NCBI RefSeq assembly: GCF_020616515.1
Contig: NZ_CP085135.1
Span: 5,689,001 to 5,753,000, forward strand
Direction: 5' to 3'
Origin: Mesorhizobium sp. PAMC28654
Lineage (GTDB): Bacteria > Pseudomonadota > Alphaproteobacteria > Rhizobiales > Rhizobiaceae
Length of the DNA: 64,000 nt
Shown here: one piece after another, positions 38,057-45,650 of the stretch
Position numbering within the stretch: position 1 is the first letter of the stretch
Layout of the letters: each line of letters begins with the position of its first letter
Notes under the pieces: generated by a model
Database searches by the model: none
What the model was told of the DNA's origin: nothing
Seen by the model: the letters and a program-made list of their open reading frames with translations, nothing else
Position numbers and translations under genes: made by a program

Positions 38057-38503
38057 ATGGAAGCGCCGTTCTGGAAAACAAAGACGCTGGAGGCGATGAG
38101 CCCGGCCGAGTGGGAATCACTCTGCGACGGCTGCGGCAAATGCTGCCTGTCGAAGCTCGAGGACGAGGACACCGGCGAAATCTACTGGACAAGCGTCGGC
38201 TGCCGGCTGTTCGATGCGCAGAGTTGCCGCTGTTCGGACTACGCCAACCGTCTCCAGCGCGTTCCCGATTGCATCGGGCTGACGCCACGGAATGTACGCA
38301 CCATCAGCTGGCTGCCCAGCACTTGCGCCTACCGCCTCGTCGCCGAGGGCGAGGACCTTTACTGGTGGCACAGGCTGGTTTCGGGAAGCGCCGAGACCGT
38401 CCATGAGGCCGGCATCTCGATGCGCGGCCGGGTCAGCGCCAGCGAGACCGACATGGCCGATCCGGAAGACTATTTCGACCACATGCTCGACGACGAGCCC
38501 TGA
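38057..38503 (+). CDS. YcgN-family (UPF0260) cysteine-cluster protein
   Basis: A 148-residue protein beginning [20 protein letters not shown]. Cysteine motifs [27 protein letters not shown] and [10 protein letters not shown] are typical of the UPF0260/YcgN family and probably bind metal. The aromatic WHRLVSGS and [10 protein letters not shown] also match. The frame is open upstream to 37988, but the family starts at 38057. Function unknown. Confidence 0.88.
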   Translation: MEAPFWKTKTLEAMSPAEWESLCDGCGKCCLSKLEDEDTGEIYWTSVGCRLFDAQSCRCSDYANRLQRVPDCIGLTPRNVRTISWLPSTCAYRLVAEGEDLYWWHRLVSGSAETVHEAGISMRGRVSASETDMADPEDYFDHMLDDEP

Positions 38504-38769
38504 GCCCGCGCTTCGCAATCATGGTAAACGCCAGGTAAAGACCGCACCGAAGCCGGTGCCGGCATGGGTTTTGCGGCAGGGACGGTCAGGGTGATCCCCG
38601 TTTGCCGAAGCTCTTTGCACCCGACGCTGACAGAAAAAGCCGGCGCCTCCTTCTTCCTGCCACATGAACCGAAAATGAACGGCCGGTTCGCGGAGAGTTC
38701 AGACAAGCGGGTGCATTCTCCACGCATAGGTTCGAGGACGGGGCGAAAGCCTCAACAAGGAGAGAGACT

Positions 38770-39165
38770 ATGTTCAACACCATCAAGACGGCGACGCTTT
38801 CGGCCATGATTGGCCTCGGCACGCTGGCCGCCATGCCGGCGGCTCATGCCGACAGCCTCTATCTAGGCTTCGGCACCAACAGGGATGCCCGCGTCGGCGT
38901 CTACCCGGTCGACGACGATGGCTTCTACCGTCGCGACAATCGGCCGGACTGGCGCTCTGACGATCGCGGCCGTCCTGACGACCGCGGCTGGCGCCGGGGC
39001 TGCTCGCCAGAGCGGGCTCTCGACAAGGCGGAGCGCATGGGCCTCTACCGCGCCCGCATCGTCGATGTGAGCCGCCGCACGGTGAAGGTCATGGGCCGCC
39101 AGCGCGGCGACCGCGTCGTGATCGTGTTCGCCAACGAGCGCGGTTGCCCGATCATCAATCGCTAA
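38770..39165 (+). CDS. Secreted hypothetical protein with Asp/Arg-rich centre
   Basis: A 131-residue protein with a signal peptide (MFNTIKTATLSAMIGLGTLA, cut after AHA), a charged middle (RRDNRPDWRSDDRGRPDDRG) and a C-terminal domain ALDKAERMGLYRARIVDVSR, RTVKVMGRQRGDRVVIVFA. Such antifreeze/PepSY-like small periplasmic proteins are frequent in rhizobia, but I do not recognise a named family. AAGGAG lies 8 bp upstream. A strong terminator follows at 39272. Confidence 0.75.
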   Translation: MFNTIKTATLSAMIGLGTLAAMPAAHADSLYLGFGTNRDARVGVYPVDDDGFYRRDNRPDWRSDDRGRPDDRGWRRGCSPERALDKAERMGLYRARIVDVSRRTVKVMGRQRGDRVVIVFANERGCPIINR

Positions 39166-39271
39166 AGCGCGTCTTTTTTGATGCATGTCAGGCGACATGC
39201 GTCAGGCGTCCGGGGCACTTGCAGCCCTGAGTAGCGAGCCCCCTTCCGCCAGCAACGAAGGGTGCGGCTCG

Positions 39272-39308
39272 AAAAAAACCCCGGAGGACCTGGTCCTCCG
39301 GGGTTTTT
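39272..39308. terminator. Strong bidirectional terminator
   Basis: Seven A, stem CCCCGGAGGA (39279-39288), loop CCTGG, stem TCCTCCGGGG (39294-39303), then five T. It lies between convergent genes. Confidence 0.9.
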
Positions 39309-39357
39309 CTTTGCCGGGTGTCGAGGATCGCCGCCGGCGATGCGGTCTTTGTTTTGA

Positions 39358-39404
39358 TGCATGTCGTTGCCCCAAAACCGCTGCGCACTTTTGGGCGACA
39401 TGCA
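39358..39404 (-). repeat. 47-bp palindromic intergenic repeat, copy B
   Basis: The outer arms TGCATGTCG and CGACATGCA are exact. Read on the minus strand it aligns over its full 47 bp with copy A at 15389-15435. A partial relative (GATGCATGTCAGGCGACATG) lies at 39180-39199. Confidence 0.75.
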
Positions 39405-39437
39405 TTAACCGCCGGCGGACATCTCCTTCGAGGAGGA

Positions 39438-40151
39438 TTACTTCAATTCGAAGGTGACGGTGACCTGCACATTGTAGGCATTTTCGCCGGCCTGTGTCGG
39501 GACGGCGGCGCCGGCGACCGAATCGAACGCCTTGGCGTTGATCGCCATCGGCATCGGCCGGATGTTCTGGTCGTTGATCTCCAGCACCCGTCCGAGGCTG
39601 ACACCGGCGGCCTCGGCCAGTGTCTTGGCCTTGGCCACGGCGTCGGCCACGGCCTTCTTGCGGGCCTCGGTGACCGTCGCGGCCGGGTTGTCGTTGGTGA
39701 AGGAAATACCGCCGCCCTGGTTGACGCCGAGCGACACCGCCTTGTCGAGGATCTCGCCGGTCTTGTCGATGTCGCGCACCCGCACCGCCAGCGTGTTGGT
39801 CACCTGGTAGGCGACAAGCTCGGCGTCCTGGCCGCCGTCGGGCTTGTTGGTGTAGTTGTAGCGCGGGTTGATCTGGATACCCGCAGTCTGCAGGTCGCGA
39901 TCCTTGATGCCGGCCGCCTTCATCGCCGCGATCACGGCGGCCATGGCGTCATTGTTGGCATCGAGCGCGGCGCGCGCCGTCTTGGCCTCGCGCATGACGC
40001 TGAGCGACAGCAGCGCCAGGTCCGGCGGCGTGGTGGCCTCGCCTTCACCGGTCACGACGATGCGGGGCGGGGGCAGCGAATCGGCGGCTCCAGCCATCGC
40101 CGGAAAAGCGATTGAAGCGGCGAGCGCGAGTGGCAAAAGATGTCTGGTCAT
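39438..40151 (-). CDS. SIMPL-domain (DUF541) periplasmic protein
   Basis: A 237-residue exported protein: signal peptide MTRHLLPLALAASIAFPAMA, then IVVTGEGEATTPPDLALLSL, the start of the SIMPL/DUF541 domain, and QTAGIQINPRYNYTNKPDGG, YQVTNTLAVRVRDIDKTGEI. Family members form oligomeric periplasmic or surface assemblies (BP26 in Brucella). ATG 40151 starts the signal peptide. Confidence 0.9.
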   Translation of the reverse strand: MTRHLLPLALAASIAFPAMAGAADSLPPPRIVVTGEGEATTPPDLALLSLSVMREAKTARAALDANNDAMAAVIAAMKAAGIKDRDLQTAGIQINPRYNYTNKPDGGQDAELVAYQVTNTLAVRVRDIDKTGEILDKAVSLGVNQGGGISFTNDNPAATVTEARKKAVADAVAKAKTLAEAAGVSLGRVLEINDQNIRPMPMAINAKAFDSVAGAAVPTQAGENAYNVQVTVTFELK

Positions 40152-40285
40152 GAAAAGCTCCTTGGTCTGCGATAAAGTCGCGACGCTCAACTAGGGCGTG
40201 AATATGTGCTGATTTGGGCGATCTCCGAAAGCCCATCGGGAAGGCCTTGTGCCGCGATGCGAAAAACATTAATCCAGCCGGCGTG

Positions 40286-40361
40286 GGGCCTGTAGCTCAA
40301 TGGTTAGAGCCGGCGGCTCATAACCGCTTGGTTGGGGGTTCGAGTCCCTCCGGGCCCACCA
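40286..40361 (+). tRNA. tRNA with CAU anticodon, probably tRNA-Ile2 (lysidine type)
   Basis: The 76-nt cloverleaf includes an encoded CCA. Acceptor GGGCCTG pairs with CGGGCCC (one T-G pair), D arm AGCTCAATGGTTAGAGC, anticodon loop CTCATAA (anticodon 40319-40321), T arm GGGGGTTCGAGTCCCTC. CAU can be Met or Ile2. The CTCATAACCGCTTGGTTG stretch resembles E. coli ileX (lysidine-modified tRNA-Ile) more than elongator Met, so Ile2 is preferred. Its 3' end is the attachment site of the adjacent island. Confidence 0.9.
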
Positions 40362-40364
40362 TTA
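40347..40364 (+). other. attL: tRNA 3' end, island boundary
   Basis: CCTCCGGGCCCACCATTA is repeated exactly at 46312-46329. It covers the acceptor 3' strand, CCA and three bases beyond, the usual crossover site of tyrosine integrases. Confidence 0.85.
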
Positions 40365-40710
40365 GAATTTTATTCTAGTTTTGTGCCTATTTTTAGAAAA
40401 TGATCCGCTATATTGATCGTTTTGCGGAACGATATCGCGCATCGAGCGACATATTTGCCATATTTTGGAAGTTTATTCTCCAGTGGGCATGTCAAGGAAG
40501 CGCAGCATAAGAGCAAGTGTGGTGTTCTCTGTGGTATCTAACTGGCGGTACCACAATCCTCAAATTGTGCGGTTGTTTAATTTACTGATAACTATGTAAC
40601 TTATTGTAATCATTGATCTGTCGCGTTGGTGGTTCGAGTCCCTGCCGCGAAACCATACCGCAGTGTCGGACCACCTGAGTGGTTGAATGCACCAATGGCA
40701 GGCGGAGATT
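40362..40710. other. AT-rich island left arm
   Basis: No gene. It holds possible integrase arm sites (GTGGTATC at 40532, GGCGGTACCAC about 40545), AT-rich sequence, TGATCTGTCG at 40614 and the second att-like segment (40628-40656). Confidence 0.5.
40628..40656 (+). other. Second tRNA-3'-end-like segment inside the island
   Basis: A 29-nt stretch matches 22 of 29 positions of the tRNA segment 40334-40362, including TTCGAGTCCCT and ACCAT, with identical length. It is preceded by TGATCTGTCG, which also precedes the right boundary (46299-46308). There is no matching 5' half, so it is not a tRNA gene but a likely old attachment site. Confidence 0.6.
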
Positions 40711-41136
40711 TCAAGGGGCAACTATCCTAAACCAATCACGCATAGTTTGCCGAATTCGATCCGACTCCTCGGCAGGAATCGTACTCATGTGGCAAATCGT
40801 GTTGCGCAAGTGACCGATCAGCCTTGCCTCTTGCACAAGGCTCTTGTCGCGTACAACCTCGTCGAACACCCCCTTCCAATTGTGGTCAATGACCTTCAAA
40901 AGTTGGGGCAGGGTCATTAAGGCCGATTTGTCTCGAGACCCGAGCGCCATCCAGCCCTTCATTTCCTCCGTCTCTTCCAGCTTGCTGACCTCCATCTGAA
41001 TGTCGCCAGGTAGTTTATCCCACCATGTCTCCTTTCCGTCTTTGGAAAGCACCCCGACAATCAACTCGCGTAGATAGCCCTCGAACACGAAAAACAATCG
41101 ATAAGCCTCTGCGGCTGCCGCTGAACGCCGAACTAG
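40711..41136 (-). pseudogene. Swt1-type HEPN protein, 3' fragment (gene split by IS1380-family element)
   Basis: The fragment gives residues 48-188 of a reconstructed 188-residue protein: LVRRSAAAAEAYRLFFVFEG, YLRELIVGVLSKDGKETWWD, LPQLLKVIDHNWKGVFDEVV and HLRNTICHMSTIPAEESDRI. This is the Swt1-like HEPN pattern. RNTICH (about R158-H163) is an R-x4-H motif, the catalytic signature of HEPN ribonucleases and toxins. The first part lies at 43994-44138. Joining across one CTAG target duplication restores the frame exactly (567 nt). The TTG at 41097 is not a real start. Family and RNase activity are inferred from the motif pattern. Confidence 0.78.
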
Positions 41137-41257
41137 CCCGTCTTATGCACGACGATGGGCCTTTGAGGCTGGCGGATGTAGCTTAAGCGGTTGATTTGGC
41201 GTAGGATTCGGTTGCTTAGGCCAACCCTTCCACCGCATCTCGCGAGCCACACCCGCC

Positions 41258-42246
41258 ATGACCGACGATACGTTGCTGCCGCTCTCTTTTCCAGCCGTTG
41301 GACGCAAGAAGATCACAGCTGCGTTTGACGGCGGACGCATCACCTCGGATGGTGGCGTCATGCTTTTGGCTGCGGCCGAGCGACGCCTGCAACTGGCCGA
41401 CAGGCTGGCCGCCGCGATCCCCGATCCGCGCGATCCAGAGCGGGTGACGCACGCCATGGCCGACATTCTGCGCGCCCGCATCTTTGCGATCGCGTGCGGC
41501 TACGAGGACGCCAATGATCTCGACCGACTGCGTACCGACCCGGCATTCAAGCTCGCCTGCGGGCGGCTGCCCGACAGCGGGATTGATCTGTGCTCGCAGC
41601 CGACCTGCTCGCGGCTGGAGAACCTGCCCGACCTGCGCACCGTCATCAGGCTTAGCTGGGTGCTGGTCGATCTGTGGTTGTCGAGCTATGCCGCGCCGCC
41701 GAAAAGCGTCACGCTCGACATCGACGATACGCTGGATGTCGTTCACGGCCATCAGCAGCTCTCGCTCTTCAACGCCCACTACGACGAGCGTTGCTTCCTG
41801 CCGATCCATATCTACGACGCCGCGACAGGACGCCCGGTCGCCATGATCCTGCGTCCTGGCAAGACCCCGGCGGGCAAGGAGATCCGCGGCCATCTGCGCC
41901 GCCTTGTCCGGCGCATCCGCGCCCGCTGGCCTGCCACCCGCATTCTGATCCGCGGCGATGGCCACTATGGCCGGGCGCAAGTCATGGCCTGGTGCGAGAA
42001 CAATGCGATCGACTACCTCTTCGGCCTGCCCGGCAACAAGGTACTGCAGCGTCTCGTCGATGAAGCCGCCGACGATATCCGCACCCGCCGTGCGCTCGAG
42101 CACAAGCCGGTGCTGCGCGGCTATGCCGAGACCCGATACAAGGCGAAATCCTGGAAGGCCGAACGCCGCACCTGCGCTCGCATCGAAGCGACCACCCTCG
42201 GCCTCGACATCCGCTTCGTCGTCACCAATCTCGACAAAGGCTCCGC
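41258..42246 (+). pseudogene. IS1380-family transposase, 5' part
   Basis: The first 329 residues of a DDE transposase: ITAAFDGGRITSDGGVMLLA, RVTHAMADILRARIFAIACG, VTLDIDDTLDVVHGHQQ (first acidic residue) and RILIRGDGHYGRAQVMAW (second). The frame is cut at FVVTNLDKGSA by the IS3 insertion. The 3' part resumes at 43484. With one CGC duplication removed the two parts give exactly 1,344 nt (447 residues), the family length, so the insertion is clean and recent. Confidence 0.88.
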
Positions 42247-42280
42247 TGGACTTGCTTCGGTAAAGTGGAGAGCGGGTTGC

Positions 42281-43141
42281 TCATTCGGCGGCGTTTCGCT
42301 CGAACTGCATCGGGCTGATGTAGTCGAGCGCGGAATGCCGCCGGATGGGATTGTAGAAGCCGTCGATATATCGGGCAATGGCGGCTTGGGCATCGGCGCG
42401 GGTAAGGAAAGAGGTGCGCCAGATCAGTTCAGTTTTCAGCGTCTTGAAGAATGTTTCGACCATGGCGTTATCAAAGCAATTGCCCTTGCCTGACATTGAG
42501 ATGATGACGCCGGCGGCACGCAATTCGGCTTGGTAGTCGATAGAACAATATTGGCTGCCGCGGTCGGAGTGGTGAATGAGGCCGGGTTCCGGCTGCCGCA
42601 TGACGAACGCCTTGTTGAGCGCTGCCAGAGCCAGGCTGCGGTGTAGCCGGTTGCCAGCAGCCCAGCCAACGACCTTGCGGGCAAACAGATCGATGACGAC
42701 AGCAAGGTACAACCAGCCCTCCCGCGTCCAGATGTAGGAGATGTCGGCACCCCATTTCTGGTTGGGACCAGTGGCGGCAAAATCCTGGTCGATGACATTG
42801 GGGGCAACCGGAAAGGCGTGTTCGCTGTCCGTCGTGCGCTTGAACCGCCGCTTCTGTCTTGCCTGGAGGCCATTCTCCCGCATCAGACGCGCCGTTCGTC
42901 GCCGGCCAATGGCAAAGCCATTGTCTTGCAGTTCCCGCGTCATGCGCGGGCTACCATAGGTTCCGTTCGACAGCGCGAACGACGATCGCACATGCGCCAG
43001 CATTATCATGTCGTCGCGCTGCCGGCGGCACGCCGGCCGGCGCCCCCAGGCAAAGTAGCCGCTCGGGCTGACACCCAGCGTCGCGCACAAACGGTCCACA
43101 GGGAAATCCTTCTTCGCCTGGTCGATGAGCGCGAACCTCAC
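42281..43141 (-). CDS. IS3-family transposase OrfB (copy 1)
   Basis: A 286-residue integrase-type transposase: DRLCATLGVSPSGYFAWGRR, then GPNQKWGADISYIWTREGWL (first D), GLIHHSDRGSQYCSIDYQAE (second D) and NCFDNAMVETFFKTLKTELI (E), the full DDE core, and ending in the usual YNPIRRHSALDYISPMQFE. It starts at GTG overlapping the orfA stop by 4 bp. It is probably made mainly as an OrfAB fusion by -1 frameshifting at TTTTTTC (complement of 43159-43165). Confidence 0.93.
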   Translation of the reverse strand: MRFALIDQAKKDFPVDRLCATLGVSPSGYFAWGRRPACRRQRDDMIMLAHVRSSFALSNGTYGSPRMTRELQDNGFAIGRRRTARLMRENGLQARQKRRFKRTTDSEHAFPVAPNVIDQDFAATGPNQKWGADISYIWTREGWLYLAVVIDLFARKVVGWAAGNRLHRSLALAALNKAFVMRQPEPGLIHHSDRGSQYCSIDYQAELRAAGVIISMSGKGNCFDNAMVETFFKTLKTELIWRTSFLTRADAQAAIARYIDGFYNPIRRHSALDYISPMQFERNAAE

Positions 43142-43431
43142 CGACTTCCCTCCTTGACGAAAAAAGCCGTCGCCCGTTTCAAGATATCCCGCTCCTGCCG
43201 AAGGATTTCATTCTCCCGCCGCAGCCGTTTCAATTCAGCGGCGACATCAGCATCAGGCGGACGCCCAGGATCGCCCATCTCACGATCCAGCTGCCGACCC
43301 ATCCATCGCGTCAGCGTCGAGAAACCAACACCAAGATCCTCCGCGATCTGCCGCTTCGTCCGACCGCTCGTTCGCACAAGGCCAACCGCCTCCGCCTTGA
43401 ACGCATCCGTAAACTGTCTCTGTTTCGTCAT
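43138..43431 (-). CDS. IS3-family transposase OrfA (copy 1)
   Basis: A 97-residue DNA-binding protein: TKQRQFTDAFKAEAVGLVRT, IAEDLGVGFSTLTRWMGRQL (helix-turn-helix) and a leucine-zipper-like LKRLRRENEILRQERDILKR. Near the end, GCT TTT TTC contains a T6C slippery heptamer in the right phase for a -1 slip; the shifted frame is open into orfB. Confidence 0.92.
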   Translation of the reverse strand: MTKQRQFTDAFKAEAVGLVRTSGRTKRQIAEDLGVGFSTLTRWMGRQLDREMGDPGRPPDADVAAELKRLRRENEILRQERDILKRATAFFVKEGSR

Positions 43432-43483
43432 CGAGGTCGCCTTTCATCAGAAGGAAACTCTCCACTTTTTCGGGGCAAGTCCA

Positions 43484-43841
43484 CGCCGAGCACATCTACG
43501 ACGTGATCTACTGCGCCCGCGGCCAGGCCGAAAACCTGATCAAGATGCACAAGAGCCAGCTCGCCTCCGACCGCACCTCCTGCCGCTCACCGATTGCCAA
43601 CCAGGTCCGTCTCGTCCTGCACACCGCCGCATACTGGTTGATGCTCACCCTGCGCGAGGCGGTGCCCACGACCCATCATCTGCGCAACGCCGAGTTCGCT
43701 ACGCTGCGGCTCAGGCTGCTCAAGCTCGGCGCCCGCGTCATCGAAACCGTCTCTCGCATCCGCCTGGCCTTCGCCGCCGCCTGTCCCGAGGCAAGTCTGT
43801 TCCGGGCGATCGCCAGCAATCTGCTACCGGAAGGACCATGA
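43484..43841 (+). pseudogene. IS1380-family transposase, 3' part
   Basis: The C-terminal part reads EHIYDVIYCARGQAENLIKM, with the DDE glutamate in GQAEN, then RSPIANQVRLVLHTAAYWLM and a normal end at 43841. It is separated from the 5' part only by the IS3 copy and one CGC duplication. Confidence 0.88.
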
Positions 43842-43993
43842 CCGCCGGGGCAGCAGGCCCCGCCGAACCACACAACTTCCACCCTCCAGCGCGTTCACAA
43901 GTCCAGACACAGCCGCGGTGAAAAAGACGCCGAGCAGCCACCTGTCCGACGCTCAGCGGAAAACAAACCCAGATGCGTCATGAATAAGACGGG

Positions 43994-44138
43994 CTAGGTC
44001 GGGGACGAGTGGAGCTAAATCGTAGGACGGTGAAAGGAGAAGCGATTCCGCGGGTACGATATCTTCCAACGTGACCACGGTCTTTTCGGCGGCCTGCCCG
44101 AGCATTAGGAAGAGTGCGGTCCTTCCGTCGATGCTCAT
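43994..44138 (-). pseudogene. Swt1-type HEPN protein, 5' fragment
   Basis: The first 47 residues (MSIDGRTALFLMLGQAAEKT, then PAESLLLSPSYDLAPLVPD) run into the IS1380 end; the continuation is at 41136-40711. The ATG overlaps the stop of the DUF5343-like gene by 4 bp (ATGA), so the two were translationally coupled. Past the CTAG the apparent frame (LARLIHDASGFVFR) is IS sequence. Confidence 0.75.
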
Positions 44139-44413
44139 TGGAAGGTTTTCCGGATAGCGTTAAAGATATTGAGGTAGGTCTCTTCGTTGCCATTGGCCGG
44201 CAAATGGATTTGCAGATTGTAGTGAAATTCCGTGCGGAGGCCTCTTGGCTTATTTCGTTCACCATCGGGCTGCTCTTGCGTGTCGAAGCTATTCGTATCG
44301 GGTTTGATATTAGTTTCGCTGTCGCCGGCTTCGGCCTCGAAGTCGGCGAGCTTGGTCAACGCAGAGAAAGTTGCGGAAATCCGGCTAGTGGCGTCGGCAT
44401 CAACGCCGGCCAC
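44135..44413 (-). pseudogene. DUF5343-like protein, 3' fragment
   Basis: The C-terminal 91 residues: AGVDADATSRISATFSALTK, LADFEAEAGDSETNIK, then a hydrophilic stretch and FHYNLQIHLPANGNEETYLN, IFNAIRKTFQ. The final strand-helix pattern is what DUF5343 proteins end with. It joins the N-terminal fragment (45651-45992) across IS3 copy 2 with a CAC duplication and keeps frame. Confidence 0.72.
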
Positions 44414-44447
44414 TGGACTTGCTTCGGTAAAGTGGAGAGCGGGTTGC

Positions 44448-45308
44448 TCATTCGGCGGCGTTTCGCTCGAACTGCATCGGGCTGATGTAGTCGAGCGCGG
44501 AATGCCGCCGGATGGGATTGTAGAAGCCGTCGATATATCGGGCAATGGCGGCTTGGGCATCGGCGCGGGTAAGGAAAGAGGTGCGCCAGATCAGTTCAGT
44601 TTTCAGCGTCTTGAAGAATGTTTCGACCATGGCGTTATCAAAGCAATTGCCCTTGCCTGACATTGAGATGATGACGCCGGCGGCACGCAATTCGGCTTGG
44701 TAGTCGATAGAACAATATTGGCTGCCGCGGTCGGAGTGGTGAATGAGGCCGGGTTCCGGCTGCCGCATGACGAACGCCTTGTTGAGCGCTGCCAGAGCCA
44801 GGCTGCGGTGTAGCCGGTTGCCAGCAGCCCAGCCAACGACCTTGCGGGCAAACAGATCGATGACGACAGCAAGGTACAACCAGCCCTCCCGCGTCCAGAT
44901 GTAGGAGATGTCGGCACCCCATTTCTGGTTGGGACCAGTGGCGGCAAAATCCTGGTCGATGACATTGGGGGCAACCGGAAAGGCGTGTTCGCTGTCCGTC
45001 GTGCGCTTGAACCGCCGCTTCTGTCTTGCCTGGAGGCCATTCTCCCGCATCAGACGCGCCGTTCGTCGCCGGCCAATGGCAAAGCCATTGTCTTGCAGTT
45101 CCCGCGTCATGCGCGGGCTACCATAGGTTCCGTTCGACAGCGCGAACGACGATCGCACATGCGCCAGCATTATCATGTCGTCGCGCTGCCGGCGGCACGC
45201 CGGCCGGCGCCCCCAGGCAAAGTAGCCGCTCGGGCTGACACCCAGCGTCGCGCACAAACGGTCCACAGGGAAATCCTTCTTCGCCTGGTCGATGAGCGCG
45301 AACCTCAC
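44448..45308 (-). CDS. IS3-family transposase OrfB (copy 2)
   Basis: Protein identical to OrfB of copy 1, with complete DDE motifs (GADISYIW, HHSDRGSQY, NAMVETFFKTLKTEL). It overlaps orfA by 4 bp and has the same T6C slippery site (complement of 45326-45332). Confidence 0.93.
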   Translation of the reverse strand: MRFALIDQAKKDFPVDRLCATLGVSPSGYFAWGRRPACRRQRDDMIMLAHVRSSFALSNGTYGSPRMTRELQDNGFAIGRRRTARLMRENGLQARQKRRFKRTTDSEHAFPVAPNVIDQDFAATGPNQKWGADISYIWTREGWLYLAVVIDLFARKVVGWAAGNRLHRSLALAALNKAFVMRQPEPGLIHHSDRGSQYCSIDYQAELRAAGVIISMSGKGNCFDNAMVETFFKTLKTELIWRTSFLTRADAQAAIARYIDGFYNPIRRHSALDYISPMQFERNAAE

Positions 45309-45598
45309 CGACTTCCCTCCTTGACGAAAAAAGCCGTCGCCCGTTTCAAGATATCCCGCTCCTGCCGAAGGATTTCATTCTCCCGCCGCAGCCGTTTCAA
45401 TTCAGCGGCGACATCAGCATCAGGCGGACGCCCAGGATCGCCCATCTCACGATCCAGCTGCCGACCCATCCATCGCGTCAGCGTCGAGAAACCAACACCA
45501 AGATCCTCCGCGATCTGCCGCTTCGTCCGACCGCTCGTTCGCACAAGGCCAACCGCCTCCGCCTTGAACGCATCCGTAAACTGTCTCTGTTTCGTCAT
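45305..45598 (-). CDS. IS3-family transposase OrfA (copy 2)
   Basis: Protein identical to OrfA of copy 1 (97 residues, helix-turn-helix plus coiled-coil segment). The frame is intact, so this copy should be able to move. Confidence 0.92.
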   Translation of the reverse strand: MTKQRQFTDAFKAEAVGLVRTSGRTKRQIAEDLGVGFSTLTRWMGRQLDREMGDPGRPPDADVAAELKRLRRENEILRQERDILKRATAFFVKEGSR

Positions 45599-45650
45599 CG
45601 AGGTCGCCTTTCATCAGAAGGAAACTCTCCACTTTTTCGGGGCAAGTCCA

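Larger units (their letters stand above)
42247..43483 (-). mobile_element. IS3-family insertion sequence, copy 1 (1,237 bp, inside the IS1380 transposase)
   Basis: The ends TGGACTTGC and GCAAGTCCA are inverted repeats that extend with mismatches to about 26 bp. A CGC duplication flanks the element (42244-42246 and 43484-43486). It carries two overlapping frames on the minus strand. Copy 2 (44414-45650) has the same length and orientation, and I found no difference between them. Confidence 0.93.
41137..43993 (+). mobile_element. IS1380-family insertion sequence, interrupted by an IS3-family element
   Basis: Terminal inverted repeats begin CCCGTCTTATGCACGACG at the left; the right end read in reverse is CCCGTCTTATTCATGACG. 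CTAG flanks both ends (41133-41136 and 43994-43997) as a probable 4-bp target duplication inside the HEPN gene. Subtracting the nested IS3 copy and its duplication leaves 1,617 bp, a normal IS1380-family size. The boundary could be a few bases further out, since CTAG is itself palindromic. Confidence 0.85.
44414..45650 (-). mobile_element. IS3-family insertion sequence, copy 2 (1,237 bp, inside the DUF5343-like gene)
   Basis: Same ends (TGGACTTGC ... GCAAGTCCA), same length and same orientation as copy 1. The flanking 3-bp duplication is CAC (44411-44413 and 45651-45653). Removing the element plus one CAC restores the interrupted reading frame (618 nt). Confidence 0.93.

Noticed and set aside
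40286..40361. Elongator or initiator tRNA-Met
   Set aside because: The anticodon is CAU, but the stem, variable loop and acceptor resemble lysidine-type tRNA-Ile2. A covariance-model search would decide.
40620..40660. A second tRNA gene
   Set aside because: Only a T-arm/acceptor-like 3' portion exists; no D arm or anticodon arm precedes it.
41097..41097. TTG at 41097 as the start of an independent 128-residue protein
   Set aside because: The frame continues upstream to the IS1380 end and joins the fragment at 43994-44138; the TTG is internal to the HEPN gene.
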